Assembly: GCA_012295275.1 (NCBI GenBank)
Contig: CM022677.1
Location: 25,495,621-25,520,620 of the forward strand
Direction: 5' to 3'
Source of the DNA: Chrysomallon squamiferum
Lineage: Eukaryota > Mollusca > Gastropoda > Neomphalida > Peltospiridae
DNA: 25,000 nt
This document shows positions 9,098 to 22,309 of the stretch, in pieces. A model generated the notes under the pieces. The model ran no database searches and was not told the DNA's origin. It saw only the letters and a list, made by a program, of their open reading frames with translations. The stretch's first letter is position 1; each line of letters starts with the position of its first letter. The translations under genes and the position numbers were made by a program.

Positions 9098-10729
9098 GGC
9101 TCTCCTCTCATAGATAATTTATTAAATCAGAGAGCGGCTCTCCTCTCATAGATAATGTATTCAGTCAGAGAGCGGCTCTCCTTTCATCGATCATGTATTA
9201 AGTCAGAGAGCGGCTCTCCTCTCATAGATAATTTATTAAATCAGAGAGCGGCTCTCCTCTCATAGATAATGTATTAAGTCAGAGAGCGGCTCTCCTCTCA
9301 TAGATAATGTATTAAGTCAGAGAGCGGCTCTCCTCTCATAGATAATGTATTAAGTCAGAGAGCGGCTCTCCTCTCATAGATAATGTATTAAGTCAGAGAG
9401 CGGCTCTCCTTTCATAGATAATGTATTAAGTCAGAGAGCGGCTCTCCTCTCATAGATAATGTATTAAGTCAGAGAGCGGCTCTCTCTCATAGATAATGTC
9501 ATCAGTCAGAGAGCGGCTCTACTCTCATAGATAATGTATTAAGTCAGAGAGTAGCTCTCCTTTCATCGATCATGTATTAAGTCAGAGAGCGGCTCTCCTC
9601 TCATAGATAATGTATTAAGTCAGAGAGCGGCTCTCCTCTCATAGATAATGTATTAAGTCAGAGAGCGGCTCTCCTTTCATAGATAATGTATTAAGTCAGA
9701 GAGCGGCTCTCCTCTCATAGATAATGTATTAAGTCAGAGAGCGGCTCTCCTCTCATAGATAATGTCATCAGTCAGAGAGCGGCTCTACTCTCATAGATAA
9801 TGTATTAAGTCAGAGAGTAGCTCTCCTTTCATCGATCATGTATTAAGTCAGAGAGCGGCTCTCCTCTCATAGATAATGTATTAAGTCAGAGAGCGGCTCT
9901 CCTCTCATAGATAATGTATTAAGTCAGAGAGCGGCTCTCCTCTCATAGATAATGTATTAAGTCAGAGAGCGGCTCTCCTCTCAATAGATAATGTATTAAG
10001 TCAGAGAGCGGCTCTCCTTTCATAGATAATGTATTAAGTCAGAGAGCGGCTCTCCTCTCATAGATAATGTATTAAGTCAGAGAGCGGCTCTCCTCTCATA
10101 GATAATGTATTAAGTCAGAGAGTAGCTCTCCTTTCATCGATCATGTATTAAGTCAGAGAGCGGCTCTCTTCTCATAGATAATGTATTAAGTCAGAGAGCG
10201 GCTCTCCTCTCATAGATAATGTATTAAGTCAGAGAGCGGCTCTCCTCTCATAAATAATGTATTAAGTCAGAGAGTGGTTCTCCTGTCATAGATAATGTAT
10301 TAAGTCAGAGAGCTGCTCTCCTCATAGATAATGTATTAAGTCAGAGAGCGGCTCTCCTCTCATAGATAATGTATTAAGTCGGAGAGCGGCTCTCCTCTCA
10401 TAGATAATGTATTAAGTCAGAGAGCGGCTCTCCTCATAGATAATGTATTAAGTCAGAGAGCGGCTCTCCTCTCATAGATAATGTATTAAGTCGGAGAGCG
10501 GCTCTCCTCTCATAGATAATGTATTAAGTCGGAGAGCGGCTCTCCTCTCATAGATAATATATTAAGTCAGAGAGCGGCTCTCCTCTCATAGATAATATAT
10601 TAAGTCGGAGAGCGGCTCTCCTCTCATAGATAATGTATTAAGTCAGAGAGCGGCTCTCCTCATAGATAATGTATTAAGTCGGAGAGCGGCTCTCCTCTCA
10701 TAGATAATGTATTAAGTCAGAGAGCAGCT
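9098..10729. repeat. 38-bp satellite, about 43 tandem copies
   Basis: The period is 38 bases, for example from TCAGAGAG at 9241 to the next at 9279. Each unit contains GAGAGCGGCTCTC, a six-base perfect dyad around one central base, then CTCTCATAGATAATG and TATTAAG. Variants include units with TTTCATCGATCATG (near 9181, 9559, 9826, 10131), units ending in GTCATCAG, and 34-base units lacking one CTCT near 10311, 10430 and 10655. Variant order partly recurs, showing duplication of multi-unit blocks. The unit length is not a multiple of three and no long frame is conserved, so it is non-coding. Confidence 0.97.
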
Positions 10730-11083
10730 GATTATCATTTGTTTCTTTTTAATTTAATTATTCTCTCTCTCTTTCTCTCTCTGTCTCTCTTTGTCTCCTG
10801 CATAAATACAAAGAATTTCACTTAGCAGTATAATAAGTAAATTTAAGTGAAATGTTTTACATTTTATTTTCCGTTTTTGTACCGTCTTGAGGAATTTTAT
10901 TTATTTTTATATTTTTACTTTTATTTTTTTATTTTTTTCAGTAATAAAGTTTTGATAGCCAGATATCACACCCTTTTATTTAACTATTTCATAATTGTAC
11001 TCTTTTCATCTATGTTCAGTGATATTTTATTTACTGATTTTACTTAACATCTGCTTTGCAATTCCAATTTTTAATTTTTTCAG
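10730..11083 (+). other. Upstream region of the mucin gene, probable intron end
   Basis: A pyrimidine-rich TC/TTTC patch (10760-10797) is followed by AT-rich sequence. The end, TTTTTAATTTTTTCAG at 11068-11083, is a good 3' splice site, which suggests a 5' leader exon lies further left. I could not place it, and no convincing TATA box was seen. Confidence 0.4.
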
Positions 11084-11138
11084 GGCAAGAAACGGGATCG
11101 TTGGCGAAAGATGATTTTTTTCGTACTTTTCTTCATCT
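11084..11138 (+). CDS. Mucin exon 1: start codon and signal peptide
   Basis: An acceptor precedes 11084. ATG at 11111 (purine at -3) opens M-I-F-F-V-L-F-F-I, and the donor GTACGT follows at 11139 after one base of the next codon. Joining to 11608 completes TAC and gives MIFFVLFFIYATAVEA, a compact signal peptide with likely cleavage at the ATA or VEA boundary, running directly into the Thr/Ser-rich region. The phase fits exactly, and the large exon has no ATG of its own near its start and a TAA just upstream of the acceptor. The 27 bases before the ATG are also open (GKKRDRWRK), so a start in an earlier exon cannot be excluded. Confidence 0.72.
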
Positions 11139-11408
11139 GTACGTATCTGCCATGTTTTGTTTGTTTTTGTTACTGTTCTGTTATTATACAGTGTTACGTT
11201 CATTTGTTATAATTAGCCTCTGTATCTCCCTATGACTTTCGTTCTAAATTTCATATTCTCCTTCTCTCTGTAGTTCATTCATCTTTTCTTTCTCTTGACT
11301 CTTTCTCTCCACCTCTCTCTTTCCGTCATTATTTTTATCTTTCATTCTCTCATCTTTTGTCTCTCTAAAATTTTGTTCCTCTTTCTCCATTACTCTCTGT
11401 TTCTCTCA

Positions 11409-11459
<51 letters not shown>

Positions 11460-11489
11460 GTCTCGCTTTTCTCTCTCTCAAGTTTCTCC

Positions 11490-11527
<38 letters not shown>

Positions 11528-14500
11528 CTCTTTCTCTCTTTCTATCTCTCTCTCTCAATCTATTTCTCTCCCTGTTTACTTAATGTTTTCTCTTTCTCTG
11601 TCTTAAGACGCAACTGCAGTGGAAGCATCGACCACAACGCCAGCAACGTCTGAAGCAGCAACATATACAGAAACAGTGACTGATGCATCCAATACTACAG
11701 TACCAGGACAAACAGATTCAACCATAACTGACAATTTAATTACAACTGAAATAGGAAATATAACGACACCAGGAGTGGATATGTCTACCACGAATCAAAC
11801 AGTCGATTCGTCTACCACAACTGCAGGATCAGATTATACCAGCACAACTCCAGGATCAGATTATACCAGCACAACTGGAGGAATAGATTATACCAGCACA
11901 ACTGCAGGAGTAGATTATACCAGCACAACTGCAGGAATAGATGATACCACACCAACTGCAGGAGTAGATTATACCAGCACAACTGCAGGAATAGATTATA
12001 CCAGCACAACTGCAGGAATAGATTATACCAGCACAACTGCAGGAATAGATTATACCAGCACAACTGGAGGAATAGATTATACCAGCACAACTGGAGGAAT
12101 AGATTATACCAGCACAACTGCAGAAATAGATTATACCAGCACAACTGGAGGAATAGATTATACCAGCACAACTGGAGGAATAGATTATACCAGCACAACT
12201 GGAGGAATAGATTATACCAGCACAACTGCAGGAATAGATTATACCAGCACAACTGGAGGAATAGATTATACCAGCACAACTGGAGGAATAGATTATACCA
12301 GCACAACTGCAGAAATAGATTATACCAGCACAACTGCAGGATCAGATTATACCAGCACAACTGCAGGATCAGATTATACCAGCACAACTGCAGGATCAGA
12401 TTATACCAGCACAACTGCAGGATCAGATTATACCAGCACAACTGGAGGAATAGATTATACCAGCACAACTGCAGGATCAGATTATACCAGCACAACTGCA
12501 GGATCAGATTATACCAGCACAACTGCAGGATCAGATTATATCAGCACAACTGCAGGATCAGATTATACCACCACAACTGCAGGATCAGATTATACCACCA
12601 CAACTGGAGGAGTAGATTATACCACCACAACTGCAGGACTTGATTTGACCACCGAAACTGGAGGACTAGATTATACCACCACAACTGGAGGACTAGATTA
12701 TACCACCACAACTGCAGGAGTAGATTATACCACCACAACTGCAGGACTAGATTATACCACCACAACTGCAGGACTAGATTATACCACCACAACTGCAGGA
12801 CTAGATTATACCACCACAACTGGAGGAGTAGATTATACCACCACAACTGCAGGACTAGATTATACCACCACAACTGCAGGACTAGATTATACCACCACAA
12901 CTGCAGGACTAGATTATACCACCACAACTGGAGGAGTAGATTTGACCACCGAAACTGGAGGACTAGATTATACCACCACAACTGCAGGAGTAGATTTGAC
13001 CACCGAAACTGGAGGACTAGATTATACCACCACAACTGCAGGACTAGATTATACCACCACAACTGCAGGAGTAGATTTGACCACCACAACTGCAGGACTA
13101 GATTATACCACCACAACTGCAGGACTAGATTATACCACCGCAACTGGAGGACTAGATTATACCACCACAACTGCAGGAGTAGATTTGACCACCGAAACTG
13201 GAGGACTAGATTATACCACCACAACTGGAGGACTAGATTATACCACCACAACTGCAGGAGTAGATTATACCACCACAACTGCAGGACTAGATTATACCAC
13301 CACAACTGCAGGACTAGATTATACCACCACAAGTGCAGGACTAGATTATACCACCACAACTGGAGGACTAGATTATACCACCACAACTGCAGGACTAGAT
13401 TATACCACCACAACTGCAGGACTAGATTATACCACCACAACTGGAGGACTAGATTATACCACCACAACTGCAGGACTAGATTATACCACCACAACTGGAG
13501 GACTAGATTATACCACCACAACTGCAGGATCAGATTATACCACCACAACTGCAGGAGTAGATTTCACCACCACAACTGCAGGAGTAGATTTGACCACCTC
13601 AACTGCAGGAGTAGATTTGACCACCGAAACTGGAGGACTAGATTATACCACCACAACTGCAGGAGTAGATTTGACCACCACAACTGGAGGACTAGATTAT
13701 ACCACCACAACTGGAGGACTAGATTATACCACCACAACTGCAGGACTAGATTATACCACCACAACTGCAGGACTAGATTATACCACCACAACTGCAGGAC
13801 TAGATTATACCACCACAAGTGCAGGACTAGATTATACCACAACTGGAGGAGATTATACCACCACAACTGCAGGACTAGATTATACCACCACAACTGGAGG
13901 AGGACTAGATTATACCACCACAACTGGAGGACTAGATTATACCACCACAACTGGAGGACTAGATTTTGACCACCACAACTGGAGGACTAGATTATACCAC
14001 CACAACTGCAGGACTAGATTATACCACCAAACTGGAGGACTAGATTATACCACCACAAAACTGGAGGACTAGATTATACCACCACAACTGGAGGACTAGA
14101 TTATACCACCACAACTGAGGACTAGATTATACCACCACAACTGCAGGACTAGATTATACCACCACAACTGGAGGACTAGATTATACCACCACAACTGGAG
14201 GACTAGATTATACCACCACAACTGGAGGACTAGATTAGGACTAGATTATACCACCACAACTGGAGGACTAGATTATACCACCGAAACTGGAGGACTAGAT
14301 TATACCACCACAACTGCAGGAATAGATTTGACCACCTCAACTGGAGGAGTAGATTATACCACAACAACTGCAGGAGTAGATTATACCACCGAAACTGGAG
14401 GACTAGATTATACCACCACAACTGCAGGACTAGATTTGACCACCACAACTGCAGGAGTAGATTTGACCACCACAACTGGAGGAGTAGATTATACCACCAC

Positions 14501-17500
14501 AACTGCAGGAGTAGATTTGACCACCGAAACTGGAGGAGTAGATTTGACCACCACAACTGGAGGAGTAGATTATACCACCACAAACTGGAGGAGACTAGAT
14601 TATACCACCACAACTGCAGGAGTAGATTTGACCACCTCAACTGGAGGACTAGATTATACCACCACAACTGCAGGACTAGATTATACCACCACAACTGCAG
14701 GACTAGATTATACCACCACAACTGCAGGACTAGATTATACCACCACAACTGGAGGACTAGATTATACCACCACAACTGCAGGAGTAGATTTGACCACCTC
14801 AACTGGAGGACTAGATTATACCACCACAACTGCAGGACTAGATTATACCACCAAAACTGGAGGACTAGATTATACCACCACAACTGCAGGACTAGATTAT
14901 ACCACCACAACTGCAGGACTAGATTATACCACCACAACTGGAGGACTAGATTTGACCACCACAACTGGAGGACTAGATTATACCACCACAACTGCAGGAT
15001 TAGATTATACCACCACAACTGGAGGAGTAGATTTGACCACCGAAACTGGAGGAGTAGATTTGACCACCACAACTGCAGGAGTAGATTTGACCACCGAAAC
15101 TGGAGGACTAGATTATACCACCTCAACTGGAGGAGTAGATTTGACCACCGAAACAGCAGGACTAGATTATACCACCACAACTGCAGGACTAGATTATACC
15201 ACCACAACTGGAGGACTAGATTATACCACCACAACTGGAGGAGTAGATTATACCACCACAACTGCAGGAGTAGATTTGACCACCTCAACTGGAGGAGTAG
15301 ATTATACCACCACAACTGCAGGAGTAGATTTGACCACCTCAACTGGAGGAGTAGATTATACCACCACAACTGCAGGAGTAGATTATACCACCACAACTGG
15401 AGGAGTAGATTTGACCACCGAAACTGGAGGACTAGATTATACCACCACAACTGCAGGACTAGATTATACCACCACAACTGGAGGAGTAGATTATACCACC
15501 ACAACTGCAGGAGTAGATTTGACCACCTCAACTGGAGGAGTAGATTATACCACCACAACTGCAGGAGTAGATTATACCACCGAAACTGGAGGACTAGATT
15601 ATACCACCACAACTGCAGGATCAGATTATACCACCACAAACTGGAGGAGTAGATTTGACCACCACAACTGCAGGATCAGATTATACCACCACAACTGGAG
15701 GAGTAGATTTGACCACCACAACTGCAGGAGTAGATTATACCACCACAACTGCAGGACTAGATTATACCACCACAACTGGAGGAGTAGATTTGACCACCGA
15801 AACTGGAGGACTAGATTATACCACCACAACTGCAGGACTAGATTATACCACCACAACTGGAGGAGTAGATTATACCACCACAACTGCAGGAGTAGATTAT
15901 ACCACCACAACTGCAGGAGTAGATTATACCACCACAAGTGCAGGACTAGATTATACCACCACAACTGGAGGAGTAGATTATACCACCACAAACTGGAGGA
16001 GTAGATTATACCACCACAACTGGAGGACTAGATTATACCACCACAACTGCAGGATCAGATTATACCACCACAACTGCAGGAGTAGATTTGACCACCTACA
16101 ACTGGAGGACTAGATTATACCACCACAACTGCAGGAGTAGATTTGACCACCACGACTGCAGGAGTAGATTATACCACCACAACTGGAGGACTAGATTATA
16201 CCACCACAACTGCAGGAGTAGATTATACCACCACAAACTGGAGGACTAGATTATACCACCACAACTGCAGGAGTAGATTTGACCACCACAACTGGAGGAC
16301 TAGATTATACCACCACAACTGCAGGAGTAGATTATACCACCGAAACTGCAGGACTAGATTTGACCACCACAACTGGAGGAGTAGATTTGACCACCACAAC
16401 TGGAGTAGATTTGACCACCACAACTGCAGGAGTAGATTATACCACCAAACTGGAGGAGTAGATTATACCACCACAACTGCAGGAGTAGATTATACCACCA
16501 CAACTGGAGGAGTAGATTATACCACCACAACTGGAGGAGTAGATTTGACCACCGAAACTGGAGGACTAGATTATACCACCACAACTGCAGGAGTAGATTT
16601 GACCACCGAAACTGGAGGAGTAGATTATACCACCACAACTGCAGGAGTAGATTTGACCACCGAAACTGGAGGACTAGATTATACCACCACAACTGGAGGA
16701 GTAGATTTGACCACCGAAACTGGAGGACTAGATTATACCACCACAACTGCAGGAGTAGATTTGACCACCACAAACTGCAGGAGTAGATTTGACCACCACA
16801 ACTGGAGGAGTAGATTTGACCACCGAAACAGCAGGACTAGATTATACCACCACAACTGAAGGACTCGATTATACCACAACAAATGGAGGATTAGATTATA
16901 CCACCACAAGTGGAGGACTAGATTATACCACCACAAGTGGAGGTGTAGACTATTCAAGCACAGTTGAAGGAGTAGATAATACCACCACAACTGCAGGAGT
17001 GGATTATACCACAACAGCTGGCGGAATAGACTTAACCACCACAACTGCAGGAGTAGATTATACAACTTCAGCTGAAGGAGTAAATTTTTCAGAAACTACA
17101 ACATTTTTAAATACGGAAGTTACGACAGTTAGAGTCACTGAAAATACGTCAACCACAGTTACTGAAGATACACTTACAAACACTGAGGCTACAACTGTTA
17201 GGAGTGTGGAAGACACTACACTGACGACCACTGAAAGTACAACGTCTTCAACTGTTGCAACAACGACACCTTCCGCTGAAGAAAAAACAGCAGGTGAGCT
17301 AGATGTGACTACTCTAACTACTCAAAATACTAATGACTTACTAACAACACCTATAAGTGTGGAAAATGCTACGCTAACACTAACATCTAACATACTAACT
17401 ACAGGTGTGCTGCCTGGGAATCCCACTGCAATAACCAACACAGGTGTACCTACTCAAAGTGACACGGGTGTTAATTCAACGAAGAGTGTAACTGTTTCTG

Positions 17501-20500
17501 ATGTAACCACTGAAAGCACGGGTGTAACCGATAGTGACAAAACTGTATATAGCACAGCTGGAAATACAGCAATTCCCATTAGCGAAACTACAACAGAAGG
17601 AATATTAGACATGGTAAACGGAACAAACAGCACAACAGCTACTGAAACTGTCCTTAATGAAACAGAATATACAATTTCAGTTACTGAAAGGTTAGTTAAT
17701 CAGACAGAACGTATAACAATTTCAGTTACTGAAACTTCAGATAACCAAACTGAAGGTACAGCAATTTCAGTTACTGAAAGTTTACTTAATCAAACTGAAG
17801 GTACAACAATTTCAGTTACTAAAGGTTTACTTAATCAAACTGAAGGTACAACAATTTCAGTTACTGAAACTTTAGATAATCAAAGTGAAAGTACAACCGT
17901 TTCAGTTACTGAAAATTTAGCTAATCAAACAGAAGGTAAAACAATTTCAGTTACTGAAACTACACAAAATGTAACAGATGGTAAACTAATTACAACTACA
18001 GAAGGTACTATTCAAACTACAGAAGCTACAACTGGAACTAAAGAAGGTACAGTTAGAAATACAGTAGGAACAACTGAAACTACGATTGCAACATCCGAAA
18101 CTACAGAAGGTACAATTTTAACAACAGAAGGTAGAGTTGAAACTTCAGAAGGTACAAGTGAAAGTACAGAAGGCACAATTCAAACAGAAGAAAGTACTGC
18201 TGGAACTATTTCAGTTACTGAAACTTTAGTTAATCAAACAGAAGGTACAACAATTTCAGTTACTGAAAGTTTAGATAATCAAACAGAAAGTACAAACATT
18301 TCTGTTACTGAAAGGATAGCTAATCAAACAGAAGGTACAATAATTTCAGTTACTGAAAGTTTAGCTAATAAAACAGAAGGTACAACAATTTCAGTTACTG
18401 AAAGATTAGCTAATAAAACAGAAGGTACAATAATTTCAGTGACTGAAAGTTTAGCTAACCAAACAGAAGGTACAACAATTTCAGCTACAGCAGCAGAAGG
18501 AAATCAAACAGATAGTACAATAATTTCACATACTGAAAGTTTAGCTAATCAAACAGAAGGTACAACAATTTCTATTACTGAAAAATTCTCTAATCAAACA
18601 GAAGGTACAACAATTTTAGTTACTGAAAGTTTAGCTAATCAAACAGAAGGTACAACCATTTCAGTTACTGAAAGTTTAGATAACCAAACTGAAGGTACAA
18701 CAATTTCAGTTACTGAAGGTTTACTTAATCAAACTGAAGGTACAACAATTTCAGTTAATGAAACTTTAGATAACCAAACTGAAAGTACAACCGTTTCAGT
18801 TACGGAAAGTTTAGTTAATCAAACAGAGGGTACAATAATTTCTGTTACTGAAAGTTTAGCTAATCAAACAGAAGGTACAACAATTTCTATTACTGAAAGT
18901 TTAGCTAATCAAACAGAAGGTACAACCATTTCAGCTACAGCAGCAGAAGGAGATCAAACAGAAGGTTCGATAATTCCAGTTACTGAAAGTTTAGCTAATC
19001 AAACAGAAGGTACAACAATTTCTGTTACTGAAAAGTTATTTAATCAAACAGAAGGTACAACAATTCCTGTTACCGAAAGTTTAGCTAATAAAACAGAAGG
19101 TACAACAATTTCAGCTACAGCAGCAGAAGGACATCAAACAGAAGGTACAATAATTTCAGTTACTGAAAGTTTAGCTAATCAAACAGAAGGTACAACAATT
19201 TCTGTTACTGAAAAGTTATTTAATCAAACAGAAGGTACAACAATTTCTGTTACTGAAAAATTATCTAATCAAACAGAAGATACAACAATTTCATTTACTG
19301 AAAAATTATCTAATCAAACAGAAGGTACAACAATTTCAGTTACTGAAAGTTTAGCTAATGAAACAGAAGGTACCACAATTTCAGTTACTGAAAGTTTAGC
19401 TAATGAAACAGAAGGTACCACAATTTCAGTTACTGAAAGTTTAGCTAATGAAACAGAAGGTACCACAATTTCAGTTTCTGAAAGTTTAGCTAATAAAACA
19501 GAAGGTACAACAATTTCAGCTACAGCAGCGGAAGGAAATCAAACAGACAGTACAATAATTTCAGTTACTGAAAGTTTAGCTAATCAAACAGAAGGTACAA
19601 CAATTTTAGTTACTGAAAGTTTAGCTAATCAAACAGAAGGTACTACAATTTCAGCTACAGCAGCTGAAGGAAATCAAACAGAAATTACTACAGTTCCATT
19701 TACTGAAACATTAGCTAATCAAACAGATGGTACAACAGTTTCAGTAACAGAAGGTCAAATAATTACAACTACAGAAGGTACTATTCAAACTACAGTAGGT
19801 ACAACTGGAACTCTAGAAAGTACAACTAGAACTACAGACAGTACAACTGAAACTACGAAGGGAACATACGAAACTACAGAAGGTCCAACATTAACAAGAG
19901 AAGGTACAATTTTAACAACAAAAGGTACAATTTTAACAACAAAAGGTACAATTGAAACTTCAGAAGATACAAGTGAAACGACAGAAGGTACAATTCAAAC
20001 AACAGAAAGTACTGCTGGAACTACAGAAGGTACAACCGGAACTATAGAAAGTTCAATTTTAACTACAGAAGTTACGATTGAAACTACAGTAATTACAGCT
20101 GGAACTACGAAACGTACAATTGAAACTACAGAAGATACATTTGGAACCACAGAAGGTACGACTAGAACTACTAAAGTTACAGCTAGAACTACTGAAGGTG
20201 CAATTTTAGCTACCGAAGGTACAACTGAAACTACTAAAGCTACGACTGAAACTGAAGAAGGTACAGTTGAAACTACGGACGGTAGAACTGGAATTCCAGA
20301 AGGTAAATTTCGAACTACAGAAGGTTCAGTTAGGATTACAGAAGATACTGCTGGATCTACTGAAATTACAGTTCGGCCTAACGAAGGTTCAGTTGCATCT
20401 ACAGAAAGTACAATTGAAACTACAGAAGGTATAACTAGAACTTCAGAAGATACAATTGGAACTACCGCAGGAACGATCGCAACTACAGAAGGTACAGTTC

Positions 20501-22256
20501 AAAGTACAGAAACTACAACTGAAGGTACAACTGGAACTACGGAAGGTATAACTGGATCTGCTGAAGGTACAACTGGAAGTACGGAAGGTATGGTTAAAAC
20601 TACAGAAGGTACAAATGAAACTTTTGAAGGTACAACTGAAACTACAGGAGGTACAAATGAAACTGCAGAAGGTACAACTGAAACTCCAGAAGGTACAAAT
20701 GAAACTGCAGAAGGTACAACTGAAACTACAGAAGGTACGATTGAAACTACAGAAGGTACAACTCGGACCGCGGAAGGTATAACTGGAAGTATGGAAGCTA
20801 CAATTGAAACTACAGAAGATACAAATGAAACTACAGAAGGTATAACTGAATCTGCTGAAGGTACAACTGGAGCTACAGAAGGTATAACTGGAACTACGGA
20901 AGGTACGGTTAAAACTACAGAAGGTACAAATGAAACTTTTGAAGGTACAACTGAAACTACAGGAGGTACGATTGAAACTACAGAAGGTACAACTCGAACC
21001 ACGGAAGGTATAACTGGAAGTATGGAAGCTACGATTGAAAGTACAGAAGGTACAAATGAAACTACAGAAGGTACAACTGAAACTACGGAAGGTATAAGTG
21101 GAACTACAGAAGGTACATCTGGAACTACAGAAGGTATAACTGGATATACTGAAGGTATAACTGGAAATAGAGAATCTACAATTGGAACTATAGAAGGTAC
21201 AACTGAAAGTACAGAAGGTAAGATTGAAACTACAGAAGGTACAACTGAAACTACAGAAGGTACAACTGAAACTACAGAAGGTACACCTGGAACTACAGAA
21301 GGTACACCTGAAACTACTGAAGGTACAACTGAAACTACAGAACGTACAACTGAAACTACAGAAGGTACACCTGGAACTACAGAAGGTACACCTGGAACTA
21401 CAGAAGGTACAACTGAAACTACAGAAGGTACACCTGGAACTACAGAAGGTACACCTGAAACTACAGAAGGTACACCTGGAACTACTGAAGGTACCTCACC
21501 GGAATCCTCGTTTGTGTTTATTTTTTTTATTTGATTTGTTAGTTAGATGGTTTTCTTTTCGGTTTTTATTTATTAGTACTTGTATTTTTTCAGTGTTTCT
21601 TGTTGGATTTTTTCGTTTGATTATTGTCGTTGTTTATTGTTTGTTTGATTTAGTTTTATGTATGCTGTTTTTGTTGTTGTTTTTCTTTTACTTTCAGCTC
21701 CTCCTCGTTCTTATTCTTCTTCTTCTTCTTCTTTTCATGAAAAAGATGTAATTTCATTATCATTCTCTAACAAGTTTGATATTAAAGTATTGTTGTTCTT
21801 GTTGTTTTTGTCAGTTCTGTTTCCATATGGTTCTGCAAACAACGATCAGGTCATGAGAAAAGGTGACGATAATCTTAGTCCACAGATTACCATTCCAACT
21901 GGATTTCCTTGCGGATGTGAGATTATCACCAATCTCTATGTGAGTCTGTATGATAAGCTAATTTACATAAATTACATTGACCTATGTGCCGTTACAGACG
22001 AGTCCTTTACGACGAAAGTGATAATATGACGGTAATTATGATGGATATGGTAAAATGACGATGATGATATTATGATAAAGATTGTAATAATAATAACAAT
22101 AATAATAATAACAATAATAACAATAATAATAATAATAATATCAAAAACAATAACAACATCAAAAACATCAAACAAAGCGGCAACAACAGCAACCACAACA
22201 ACTACAACAAGAATAACCCCAACTATAACAACAAAAACAACAATTCCAACAAAAGC

Positions 22257-22309
<53 letters not shown>

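Noticed and set aside
9098-10729. CRISPR-like array
   Set aside because: The units are directly contiguous, with no unique spacers; it is a eukaryotic satellite.
11812-16773. Long minus-strand open frames of WWYNLVLQL-type repeats
   Set aside because: They mirror the 27-bp coding repeat, whose unit lacks stops on the other strand. The sense frame has a signal peptide, splice sites and downstream domains; the antisense has none.
20499-21002. Minus-strand Val/Pro/Ser-rich frame
   Set aside because: Antisense shadow of the 21-bp mucin repeat.
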